Shown piece by piece: positions 1-7,371 of a stretch of 10,837 nucleotides of DNA. The position numbers and the translations under genes are program-made. Source of the DNA: Campylobacterota bacterium (lineage in GTDB: Bacteria; Campylobacterota; Campylobacteria; Campylobacterales; Sulfurovaceae); NCBI GenBank assembly GCA_022600655.1, contig JAHZJZ010000010.1, positions 1 to 10,837 on the forward strand. Direction: 5' to 3'. Every line of letters starts with the position of its first letter. The stretch's first letter is position 1. The notes beneath the pieces were generated by a model. It searched no databases, had not been told where the DNA came from, and saw only the letters and a list, made by a program, of their open reading frames with translations.

Positions 1-351
1 ACCAAGTACAGGTACAAACTCAGGAATCGTAAAGTCTGGGAAGACCGGCACAGCAGAAAGTGCTATAAATGCAGTTGCTGCTGTAATAGCAGGTGCCGCC
101 ATAAAGATTAGTTTATTTGCATTTTGTGGTACGATATCTTCTTTTGTAAAAAGCTTAATACCATCTGCTGCAATTTGAAGCAATCCAAATGGTCCAACGT
201 GCATTGGCCCAAGACGTCTTTGCATAAATGCAAGTACTTTTCTTTCAATATACGTACCAAAACCTGCAATGGCAGAAATCACAGCTAAGATTAATACAGC
301 TTTAATTATCACACCAGCGGCAGTCACTTCAGGTAACATTGTTGCCTCCAT
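1..351 (-). CDS. nuoH: NADH-quinone oxidoreductase subunit H (NuoH), N-terminal part, 3' end outside window
   Basis: NuoH is the membrane subunit of complex I that forms much of the quinone-access chamber and links the peripheral arm to the proton-pumping arm. The 117 codons present are open to base 1, so the gene is cut by the window edge, not broken. Visible: a first hydrophobic helix (about residues 12-32), the family signature starting at E36-R-K (ERKVLAFMQRRLGP), then VGPFGLLQ (52-59), AADGIKLFTKED (61-72), and a second hydrophobic segment (about 82-103). The usual GPN of the signature is GPM here (M50); whether this is normal in relatives was not checked. It lies one base after the second nuoG. 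Two in-frame ATGs (351 and 339) each have a Shine-Dalgarno sequence; 351 was chosen because its site is the longer one. Identification is firm. Confidence 0.96.
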   Translation of the reverse strand, partial: MEATMLPEVTAAGVIIKAVLILAVISAIAGFGTYIERKVLAFMQRRLGPMHVGPFGLLQIAADGIKLFTKEDIVPQNANKLIFMAAPAITAATAFIALSAVPVFPDFTIPEFVPVLG

Positions 352-364
352 CTTATACCTCCCT
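345..364 (-). promoter_or_regulatory. Two ribosome binding sites ahead of alternative nuoH starts
   Basis: On the minus strand, AAGGGAGG ends 6 nt before the ATG at 351. A second GGAGG (349-345), formed partly by that ATG itself, lies 5 nt before the in-frame ATG at 339. Either start gives a plausible NuoH N-terminus (MEATMLPEV or MLPEV). Confidence 0.6.
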
Positions 365-2686
365 TATATTTACTGTTGCATATCTTGAAGCTCCAAAGAG
401 TTCATAAACATTCTCAGCACTTTTAAAGTCTGGAATAGCAACGATGTCACCTTCCATTCTATCATCAACTATCACATCAAGTGTTAAGTTACCATTGTCA
501 AATTCAACAACCACTTTTTGACCTAATATTTCAGCTTTAGCTGGACTTGCATATAGTGCAAACTCCTCAAAAATTTGATGAGCTTTATCAGAGAAGTCAT
601 TAAACTGTCTCTGTGGATTACATCTATAAGCAATCTCACCCTCTAGTGCTTTGCTATCGTCAAATGCTTCTACACTCACTTCATCAACCTCGGTTGTACT
701 CATCTCAAGTAGATAACCTCTGTTCTCACTTCCGTCATTGTTATAACCATTTGGAAGAGAGTCAAAGTCAACAGCTTTAAAGCCTTTGTCTACTGGAAGG
801 TGAGCCGTCCAATCAATTGTCTCTTTTGGAGCACCTGTTATCTCTCTCATGATATCATTTAACTCATAACCGTTATACTCAACAGCTGCATTGGTTGGTG
901 TTACCCTTTTATGCATATTGGTAAGTGTTCCCTCTTGTTGGTTCATCGCTGGCATATCTAAATCAGCACCACCAAGAGCAGAGAGGTTAAAGTCACCCGA
1001 AGCGTTATACCCAATAGTGTAACCATCAGCTTCATCATCGAGATCACAAATAAGTGCTACACCCAACGAATTAGTCTTTGGTGGAATCATCGCTACTTTC
1101 ACTTCAGATGAAGCTTCAAGTACAGCAATAAGCTTCGCAAGATTTTCAGCTCTTTCATGGAAGAAAAGATCTTCACCAATCATTAAAGAGAAACTCTCTT
1201 TTTTCTTCATCATCTTATCAAACGCTTTACCAAAGGCTGCAGCATCTCCACCAAGGGTATTAATGAGACTATCTCTATCGAGTTGATCTTTAACTGAACT
1301 TGGAAGTTTGTCATGGTCAGCAAACAAATCAATAATAAGTAAAAGAGCTGCCTCTTCATGACCTACTTTATGTGCAAAAGACTCAACAGTTTTACCAAAT
1401 GTTGGTACTAAAGTATCTCCAACTGGGTGGAAGTAAAGCCCTGCCCCTTTATTCATCTTTTGAACATTGTTAAAGGCATATCGTGCATTTGGATTATCAT
1501 TTCTTAATGATGTTCCCACACTCATAACAAAATCTGTTGCCATAATCTCTTTGAAATCATTGCCATACAGAGAGTTACCAGATGCTTTACTATAGAAGTT
1601 TAAGAATCTTTGGAATGCTCTGGCTTCACGATTAATTAACTTCACACCTTTTTGCTCTTTGAGTGTTTGAAGCATCAGTGCCTCTTCATTGGTAATCACT
1701 GATGTAAAGTTAATGACTTTAGCTTTGTTAAAGGCTTCAACAGCATTTGCAAATGCCACTTCATCTTTACCCTCTACCTTGTTCTCAAAGTCATAACCAA
1801 ATCGTCCTGCTCCACAGAGTGATACATAATGAAACTCATTGCTTACACGGAAAATCTTCTCTGTTCTATCAGAAATTGAAGTTGGTTTAGTCTCATAATA
1901 GATTTGACAACCACTACTACAGTGAGCACAAGTTGCAGGAACTTTCTTTAAATCCCAAGCATTTGAGCTATATACAAAGTCTCTACTTACCAAAGCACCT
2001 ACAGGACAGACAGCCACACACTCACCACAATCAGAACAGTCAGTCTCACCTGTACCATTACTTGGAGCAATAACAGACTTTTGAAGCTTGTTCCACATTG
2101 CATAAGCATCTTTTGGCATAGCGTCTTTCAACCCTTTGTCAAGTGCTGCACCACCTCTTTTAGCTGTCTTAATCGCAGCATCACCTATCATATCTTTACA
2201 GACAGTCGTACATCGCTCACATACAATACATAGACCTGGATCATAGTGAAGAACACTACTCCAATTGGCACTCTCTCTTTTGGTATCTGGGATTGAGTAA
2301 CTCTGAGAGTCAACTGCCAGTTCAAGTGTATAGTTTTGTAACTCACACTCACCACTTTGGTCACATACACCACACTGAAGTGGGTGGTTGACATCATAAA
2401 CTTCCATAATAGCTCGACGCTCTTCAAGAATGTTTGGTGTATCAACAGTGATTTCCATGCCCTCTTTTACCTTGGCATTACAAGCATAAACCTGTTTTCC
2501 ATCAGCCTCCACAAGACAGATACGACATGCGAGTGTCGGTGAACATCTTGTAAGGTAACAGATAGCAGGTATAAAGATGTCATTGGCACGAGCGGCATTA
2601 AGGATATACTCACCCTCTTTAGCCTGATACTCTTTACCATCAATCTTTATGCTAATCATATTTTCTGCTGGTTGTAATTCACTCAT
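353..2686 (-). CDS. nuoG: NADH-quinone oxidoreductase subunit G, second copy (eight-cysteine type)
   Basis: NuoG is the large iron-sulfur subunit of the complex I peripheral arm and carries electrons from the input flavoprotein toward NuoI and NuoB. This copy has 777 residues. Visible ligand sets: [2Fe-2S] C43, C54, C57, C69; the His-type [4Fe-4S] H101, C105, C108, C114; two ferredoxin-like motifs, C153-C156-C159-C163 and C217-C220-C223-C227 (the latter running into PVGAL); and a complete N7-type set C253, C256, C260, C291. The rest is the catalytically inactive molybdopterin-oxidoreductase-like domain of NuoG. The start at 2686 is one base after the stop of the first nuoG and has AGGAAG 5 nt upstream; an internal ATG at residue 10 would also keep the [2Fe-2S] domain. 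It is clearly paralogous to the preceding gene; for example both contain the segment LICDLDDE followed by QQEGTLT. Its eight-cysteine centre makes it a good candidate for the counterpart of Campylobacter/Helicobacter NuoG (inference from memory of the family). Confidence 0.95.
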   Translation of the reverse strand: MSELQPAENMISIKIDGKEYQAKEGEYILNAARANDIFIPAICYLTRCSPTLACRICLVEADGKQVYACNAKVKEGMEITVDTPNILEERRAIMEVYDVNHPLQCGVCDQSGECELQNYTLELAVDSQSYSIPDTKRESANWSSVLHYDPGLCIVCERCTTVCKDMIGDAAIKTAKRGGAALDKGLKDAMPKDAYAMWNKLQKSVIAPSNGTGETDCSDCGECVAVCPVGALVSRDFVYSSNAWDLKKVPATCAHCSSGCQIYYETKPTSISDRTEKIFRVSNEFHYVSLCGAGRFGYDFENKVEGKDEVAFANAVEAFNKAKVINFTSVITNEEALMLQTLKEQKGVKLINREARAFQRFLNFYSKASGNSLYGNDFKEIMATDFVMSVGTSLRNDNPNARYAFNNVQKMNKGAGLYFHPVGDTLVPTFGKTVESFAHKVGHEEAALLLIIDLFADHDKLPSSVKDQLDRDSLINTLGGDAAAFGKAFDKMMKKKESFSLMIGEDLFFHERAENLAKLIAVLEASSEVKVAMIPPKTNSLGVALICDLDDEADGYTIGYNASGDFNLSALGGADLDMPAMNQQEGTLTNMHKRVTPTNAAVEYNGYELNDIMREITGAPKETIDWTAHLPVDKGFKAVDFDSLPNGYNNDGSENRGYLLEMSTTEVDEVSVEAFDDSKALEGEIAYRCNPQRQFNDFSDKAHQIFEEFALYASPAKAEILGQKVVVEFDNGNLTLDVIVDDRMEGDIVAIPDFKSAENVYELFGASRYATVNIREV

Positions 2687-2687
2687 A

Positions 2688-4937
2688 TTAGCTTCCTACT
2701 CTTTCTAATCTACTAAATCTGTAAGAGGATAACAAAGCCGTACTTAATCCCATATCAAATGTAGGATTAAGTGCGATTGTTCCTTTTAAAGATGTATCAA
2801 TCTTAAACACTCTTGTAAACTCTATATTATCTACCATCAAACTAACACTCTCTCCATCACTTAACTTTGCAGCAGTTGCAAACTGCTGTGAACCTAGTAA
2901 ATTCGCCTCTTGCATAAGCTTTTTAGACTTTCCTGTAAAGGCTGAAAAGTGTTCCTGTGGGTTACAGTTATAGATAACAGCACCATCAATACCATTGATA
3001 TCTGCTGGTTCTTTTATGGAAGTATCAACATCTACTTCAACCTCATTTAAAAGATAACCTCTATGCTCAACCCCTTTGGCATCAAAGTAATTAGGAAGAG
3101 CGTCAAACTCTACTGCCTCAAACCCTTTTGCTGTTGGAAGCTCTTTAGTATAATCAATCGTATACTCAGCATTAAGTCCTAAAGCATTAGCAATGTCACT
3201 TAAAACATACCCACCATACGCGACAGCAACATTCATTGGAACCACCCGCTTACTAAGTGAAGTTAATGTTCCCTCTTGTTGTATCAATGAAGGCATATCT
3301 AAATCACCATCACCTAGTGCTGAAAGTGTAAAGTCACCTTTGACGTTGTAACCAACGGTTGCACCCTCTACTTCATCATCAAGATCACAGATGAGTGAAA
3401 CACCCAGTGCATTCCCTGCTGGTGGTACACAGATAACATTAAACCCTGCATACTTTTCAAGAAGTGCAAGTGTTTTAGCAATATTTTCAGCTTTTGGGTG
3501 AGCATATAAGTCAGCACCAACCACTAATGAAAAGCCTACTTTTTTAATCAATGATTTAGCAAGAGCCTCTAGCTCCTCTTCACCAATATTCGATTCAGCT
3601 GCTAAATTACCAATATCTAGGTCATTAAGAACCGTTCTAATGTTTTCAGGGACCTCAATATCTTTAAGTAGTGTGTTAACTAATAGAGAGGCAACACCCT
3701 CTTCACTTCCCGCTTCATACTTAATGAACTGAGTCACGATATTTTGAATACTGTTATCTTCAATCGGGTGCATATAAGCAACTCTTGCTCTCTGCCACTT
3801 ACTCGCCATATTGATGTGATATTTTACAATAGGAGCATCATCATTAATACGCGTTCCCATCACTATCACAGCTCGTGACTTGCTAATCGCCTCTAGGCTT
3901 CCACCATAAAGCGATTTACCTGTCACAGAGCCATAAGCATTCATAAACTTCTGATAAGCTCTCGCCTCATTAGAGATAAGCTTATAGCCCTTTTGCTCTT
4001 TTAACTTTTGAAGTATAAGTGCCTCTTCGTTAGAGATTTGACTACTAAAGCAGATGCTTTTAGCACTCTCAAACGCTTCAATCGCATTTTTAAATGCTGC
4101 CTCATCTTTAGTTACATTTTCATTAGCAAAATCATATCCGTAACGACTTGCAGAACAGAGCGTGGTAAACTCAGCGTTGTTGCTTACACGCATCACTTTT
4201 CCATGTTTAACTTCATAGATTACCTCATGACCACCACCACAGTGAGGACATGATGATGGAATCTTAGTAAGCTCCCATGCGTTAGAGGTATACTTAAAGC
4301 TAGTATCAACCAATGCTCCAACAGGACAAACAGCTGCTGCTTCGCCCAGTGTTTTATGGTTGGCTTCAATGGCTACATTTTCAATCGTTGAACTGTATCC
4401 ACCAAACTTAACTTTAAGAGCTTCATCACCTGTAATCTCTGTTGAGACACGCACACACTTCTCACACATAATACAAAGAGCTGGGTCATAAGATACTGGA
4501 CCCCAGTTTTGTACAGGACGTGATGGCTCTTTGGTGGTAAAGTTTTGACCTGAAACACCAAACTCCATCGTTTTGTTCTGAAGGTCACACTCTCCACTCT
4601 TATCACATACCCCACACTCTAACGGGTGGTTTACATTATAGAGTTTCATAATGTTTTGACGCTCTTTGTGAAGTTCAGCATTTTGGGTGTTAATAACAGC
4701 ACCATCAGTTGCTTTCTCTTGGCATGAGAGAATCATTCCCTCTACACCCTCAACATCAACCACACACATACGACATGATGCGATTGGCAGTACCTTAGTT
4801 AGGTAACACATGGTTGGGATATAGATATCGTTCTCTCTGGCAATCTCTAAGATAGTCTGTCCAAATACCCCATCACAAACGTTACCATCTATGGTAACGC
4901 TGATTGTTTTAGGTTCAATATTTCTTATACTACTCAT
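2688..4937 (-). CDS. nuoG: NADH-quinone oxidoreductase subunit G, first copy (N7 site Cys-to-His)
   Basis: This is a 749-residue NuoG-family subunit carrying electrons in the complex I peripheral arm. Ligands visible: [2Fe-2S] C44, C55, C58, C72; His-type [4Fe-4S] H104, C108, C111, C117; a single further [4Fe-4S] set C155, C158, C161 with C204 in CPVGAL; and an N7-like site C230, C233, H237, C261, where the third ligand is His rather than Cys. The second copy's extra ferredoxin cysteines are missing here. The C-terminal two-thirds is the molybdopterin-oxidoreductase-like NuoG domain. The reading frame extends 13 codons further upstream (to 4976), but no Shine-Dalgarno is seen there. The ATG at 4937 overlaps the preceding stop as TGATG and has GGTGG 7 nt upstream, so 4937 was chosen. 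Family assignment is firm. Whether both NuoG copies sit in the same complex cannot be told from sequence. Confidence 0.94.
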   Translation of the reverse strand: MSSIRNIEPKTISVTIDGNVCDGVFGQTILEIARENDIYIPTMCYLTKVLPIASCRMCVVDVEGVEGMILSCQEKATDGAVINTQNAELHKERQNIMKLYNVNHPLECGVCDKSGECDLQNKTMEFGVSGQNFTTKEPSRPVQNWGPVSYDPALCIMCEKCVRVSTEITGDEALKVKFGGYSSTIENVAIEANHKTLGEAAAVCPVGALVDTSFKYTSNAWELTKIPSSCPHCGGGHEVIYEVKHGKVMRVSNNAEFTTLCSASRYGYDFANENVTKDEAAFKNAIEAFESAKSICFSSQISNEEALILQKLKEQKGYKLISNEARAYQKFMNAYGSVTGKSLYGGSLEAISKSRAVIVMGTRINDDAPIVKYHINMASKWQRARVAYMHPIEDNSIQNIVTQFIKYEAGSEEGVASLLVNTLLKDIEVPENIRTVLNDLDIGNLAAESNIGEEELEALAKSLIKKVGFSLVVGADLYAHPKAENIAKTLALLEKYAGFNVICVPPAGNALGVSLICDLDDEVEGATVGYNVKGDFTLSALGDGDLDMPSLIQQEGTLTSLSKRVVPMNVAVAYGGYVLSDIANALGLNAEYTIDYTKELPTAKGFEAVEFDALPNYFDAKGVEHRGYLLNEVEVDVDTSIKEPADINGIDGAVIYNCNPQEHFSAFTGKSKKLMQEANLLGSQQFATAAKLSDGESVSLMVDNIEFTRVFKIDTSLKGTIALNPTFDMGLSTALLSSYRFSRLERVGS

Positions 4938-6949
4938 CACACTGCCACCATCGATATGTAGTAACATCGCATACAACGCTCTGCTTCTGCTATCGCCTCT
5001 TCACCAGTAAACCCGAGGTTTACCTCTTTATTATTGGTCTTTCGCTCTTCAACACCTAGTTTTTCACTCTCTTGTCGTGGAATTCCTGGCATCCAACCTG
5101 TAATCGTCTCTTTTTTGTTATAGACTTTAAGTCGTGAGAGATGGTCTTCCATAATCTCATCATCAAGAAGGGTACACTTACCACCATTATAGATATAACG
5201 GCTAATAACTGATGCTGCTCTTCTAGCTTGTCCAACAGCATTTACAATGGTCATTGGTCCATACTCACAATCCCCAGCAGCAAAGAGTCCTTCTCTCGAA
5301 GTCATATAATCTTTACCATTGGTTAAAATAGAGTTCCAAGATGTCATCTCGATATTCCAATCATCAGGAATAATTTGTAAATCAAGTGCTTGAGAAACGG
5401 CAGGAATCAAGTAGTCACACTCAATCTCCATATCACCACCCTCAATTTTAACAAGCTGAGCTCGTCCACCGTTAGGGTCAGGCACCAATTCAAAAGTATT
5501 GACTTTCAGACCCGTAATGTTCTCACCATCATCATAAATCTCTTCAATTGCTGAGTGAAAGATAAACTCTACCCCCTCTTCAACAGACTCATGATACTCT
5601 TCATAGGTTGTGTTTCGAATAATGGTCTTCTCATCACGACGATAGAGCATAATAACTTTTTTCGCACCCTCACGAATCGAACAACGAACCACATCCATAG
5701 AGGTAAATCCACCACCAACACAGACAACAGTTTTGTCTTTAAGTTCATTTGATGCAGGGCTTCCTATATCATACTTGTGCCAGAGGTTAACCTTATCAAG
5801 CATCGCAATCGCACCCCAATAACCACCCATATCAGGGTTCTCATTGTTTGCACGAACTTTCTTAGAGAGTCTTGCTCCAAAACCAAGTAGTGTTGCATCA
5901 TACTCAGCTTCTATCTCTTTAAGTTTTTCGGCATCTACACGACAGTTATTGGTAATGCTTACCGCTTCCATATCAAGTACCAAATCGATATCTTTGTTGT
6001 ACTTGTCAATTGGCATACGATACTCAGGTACACCAACAGCAACCTCACCACCATTAACAGGTAGCTCTTCAAAGATATCAACTTTGATTCCCTCTAGTGC
6101 TAAGTAGTACGCAGCTGTTAAACCAGCAGGACCCGCACCAATAATGGCTACTTTTTTACCATCATTTTTAAGAGGTTTAGGCTCAGCTGGGTGTAACCAG
6201 TCTAATCCATGGTCTGTCTCATAGTCAGCACCCAATCGCTTAAGCTCCATAATAGAGATAGGCTCATCAAGATTCATACGCCTACACGCATCTTCACATG
6301 GGTGAGGACAGACACGACCACAAGTGTGTGCCAGTGGCATAGTCTGTCTCGTTGCTGCCAAAGAGTCGGTAAATACCATATCACGAACACCCTCGATATA
6401 TGCAGGAATGTCAACATGTGCTGGACAAAGGTCGGTACATGGTGCTGTTACTTTAGCAATGTACGAAGTATCACCACCATAATGTTTTGAAGCTATCTGA
6501 GCATCGATACAAGTATCAAACTGATCTTTATAATGCTCCATCAAATCTAAAATAGGCTTAGGAACTGTCTTTCCAATCTCACACTTAGAGGTAGTCATCA
6601 TCGTTTGACCTATCTCTTTTAAATGTGCAACATCATCATGACTTCCCTCACCCCTAGCTATCTTGTCGAGTAAGTCGTAAAGAATCTTACCACCCCATCT
6701 ACCAGGAGCACACCGACCACACGCCTCTGAGTACTCTTGGTACTGTGCAGCGTACTGGTTGGCTAACTCAACAGCATCAATATCTTCATCAAAAATGGCT
6801 ACACCATCCCATCCGATAAATGCTTTTGAGTCTCGCTCTCCATGATAGGTTTCGGGCAGTTTAAATCCTGACTTACTCCACTCATCAGATGACTTACCAC
6901 GGTTGTCGATAAGTTCACCTTGCCAAGTAGAGAAAAGTAGTTTTGCCAT
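4937..6949 (-). CDS. NuoF C-terminal iron-sulfur domain fused to GltD-like FAD/NAD(P)H oxidoreductase
   Basis: This 670-residue protein occupies the nuoF position. Residues ~45-135 resemble the end of NuoF: a GVAIFDEDIDAVELA stretch, then C77-G-R-C80-A-P-G83-R, and C123. Normal NuoF has CxxCxxC plus a distal Cys holding cluster N3, so the third ligand is Gly here. The NADH/FMN-binding and SLBB parts of NuoF are absent. Residues ~165-225 match the cysteine-rich domain before GltD-type reductases (C171, C175, C210, C214, C218, C222). Next comes an FAD-binding GAGPAG (271-276) with acidic E294, a pyridine-nucleotide-binding GGGFTSMD (412-419) followed by YRR (436-438, a pattern usually linked to NADPH), and the C-terminal FAD motif FAAGD (556-560). 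A CMRC pair (659-662) ends the protein. The start overlaps the previous stop (TAATG) with AAGG upstream. Likely role (inference): cytoplasmic flavoprotein passing electrons between NAD(P)H and the complex I arm. It is not glutamate synthase itself: no gltB is adjacent. Confidence 0.88.
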   Translation of the reverse strand: MAKLLFSTWQGELIDNRGKSSDEWSKSGFKLPETYHGERDSKAFIGWDGVAIFDEDIDAVELANQYAAQYQEYSEACGRCAPGRWGGKILYDLLDKIARGEGSHDDVAHLKEIGQTMMTTSKCEIGKTVPKPILDLMEHYKDQFDTCIDAQIASKHYGGDTSYIAKVTAPCTDLCPAHVDIPAYIEGVRDMVFTDSLAATRQTMPLAHTCGRVCPHPCEDACRRMNLDEPISIMELKRLGADYETDHGLDWLHPAEPKPLKNDGKKVAIIGAGPAGLTAAYYLALEGIKVDIFEELPVNGGEVAVGVPEYRMPIDKYNKDIDLVLDMEAVSITNNCRVDAEKLKEIEAEYDATLLGFGARLSKKVRANNENPDMGGYWGAIAMLDKVNLWHKYDIGSPASNELKDKTVVCVGGGFTSMDVVRCSIREGAKKVIMLYRRDEKTIIRNTTYEEYHESVEEGVEFIFHSAIEEIYDDGENITGLKVNTFELVPDPNGGRAQLVKIEGGDMEIECDYLIPAVSQALDLQIIPDDWNIEMTSWNSILTNGKDYMTSREGLFAAGDCEYGPMTIVNAVGQARRAASVISRYIYNGGKCTLLDDEIMEDHLSRLKVYNKKETITGWMPGIPRQESEKLGVEERKTNNKEVNLGFTGEEAIAEAERCMRCYYISMVAV
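4945..4949 (-). promoter_or_regulatory. Ribosome binding site that sets the first nuoG start
   Basis: GGTGG on the minus strand lies 7 nt before the ATG at 4937, which overlaps the upstream stop codon (TGATG). The longer alternatives at 4976 and 4967 have no comparable site, so this supports the shorter protein and translational coupling. Confidence 0.5.
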
Positions 6950-7359
6950 TATTCAGCCTTTGTCTCAGCGTCAGCAGCTTCTTTTTCAGCAGCTTCAGCA
7001 GCTTTTTTAGCGTCATCTTCTGCTTTCTGTTTTGCTTTCTCTTCAGCAACTCTCTGGGCTTCAATTCGTTTTGCTTCTGCCTCTTCAGCTGCCTTCTGGG
7101 CAGCTTCTTTACGCTCAGCAATAACTTTCTCATCTACTTTTTTAACCACTATTGTCCAGTCTACTTCATTAAACTTAACAGAGTTCATAAGGTCATGACC
7201 CATCTCTTTAATCAAATCAGCAGATTTTTGAATAGAAGAGTAGTCGCCTACTTCAAAGAGAAAAATCCCTACTTCATTAACTTTGAGTCCACTATTAATC
7301 AGTTCACCCATTCTGTCATAGAAGTTTTCATGTAAATGTCTTAAATCATATCTTTGCAT
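6949..7359 (-). CDS. NuoE-position small subunit (HP1264/Cj1575-like) with long charged helical tail
   Basis: This 136-residue protein lies between nuoD and the flavoprotein, where nuoE sits in other bacteria. It contains no cysteine, so it cannot bind the [2Fe-2S] cluster of true NuoE. Residues 1-75 (beginning MQRYDLRHLHENFYDRMGEL, with FLFEVGDYSSI and DWTIVVKK) resemble the short protein found at this position in Helicobacter (HP1264) and Campylobacter (Cj1575), recalled from memory rather than searched. Residues ~77-136 are an Ala/Glu/Lys-rich low-complexity segment predicted to form a charged helix or coiled coil, reminiscent of TolA-type tails; those relatives, as recalled, end near residue 76. 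No signal peptide or membrane segment is seen. GGAG lies 7 nt before the ATG, 12 nt separate it from nuoD, and its stop overlaps the next start. Probably a structural peripheral-arm subunit; its function is not established here. Confidence 0.85.
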   Translation of the reverse strand: MQRYDLRHLHENFYDRMGELINSGLKVNEVGIFLFEVGDYSSIQKSADLIKEMGHDLMNSVKFNEVDWTIVVKKVDEKVIAERKEAAQKAAEEAEAKRIEAQRVAEEKAKQKAEDDAKKAAEAAEKEAADAETKAE

Positions 7360-7371
7360 ATTTTTCTCCTA

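Noticed and set aside
353..4937. Calling either NuoG copy a molybdenum-containing formate dehydrogenase
   Set aside because: NuoG C-terminal domains are related to that family, but the N-terminal cluster arrangement, the conserved pairing of the two copies and the operon context fit NuoG; no adjacent formate dehydrogenase or cofactor genes are present.
4938..4976. Extending the first NuoG to the ATG at 4976 (13 extra residues)
   Set aside because: The extension lies wholly inside the flavoprotein gene and has no Shine-Dalgarno, whereas the ATG at 4937 has GGTGG at 7 nt and forms a TGATG junction.
4937..6949. Calling the flavoprotein a glutamate synthase small subunit (gltD)
   Set aside because: The reductase core is GltD-like, but it carries a NuoF-type N-terminal domain, has no gltB nearby, and sits inside a nuo operon.
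6943..7335. 130-codon open frame on the plus strand opposite the NuoE-position gene, Ser/Phe-rich
   Set aside because: It is the antisense image of the Ala/Glu/Lys repeat tail and lies against the operon; its composition (SFFFSSFSS-like) is what that repeat yields in reverse complement.
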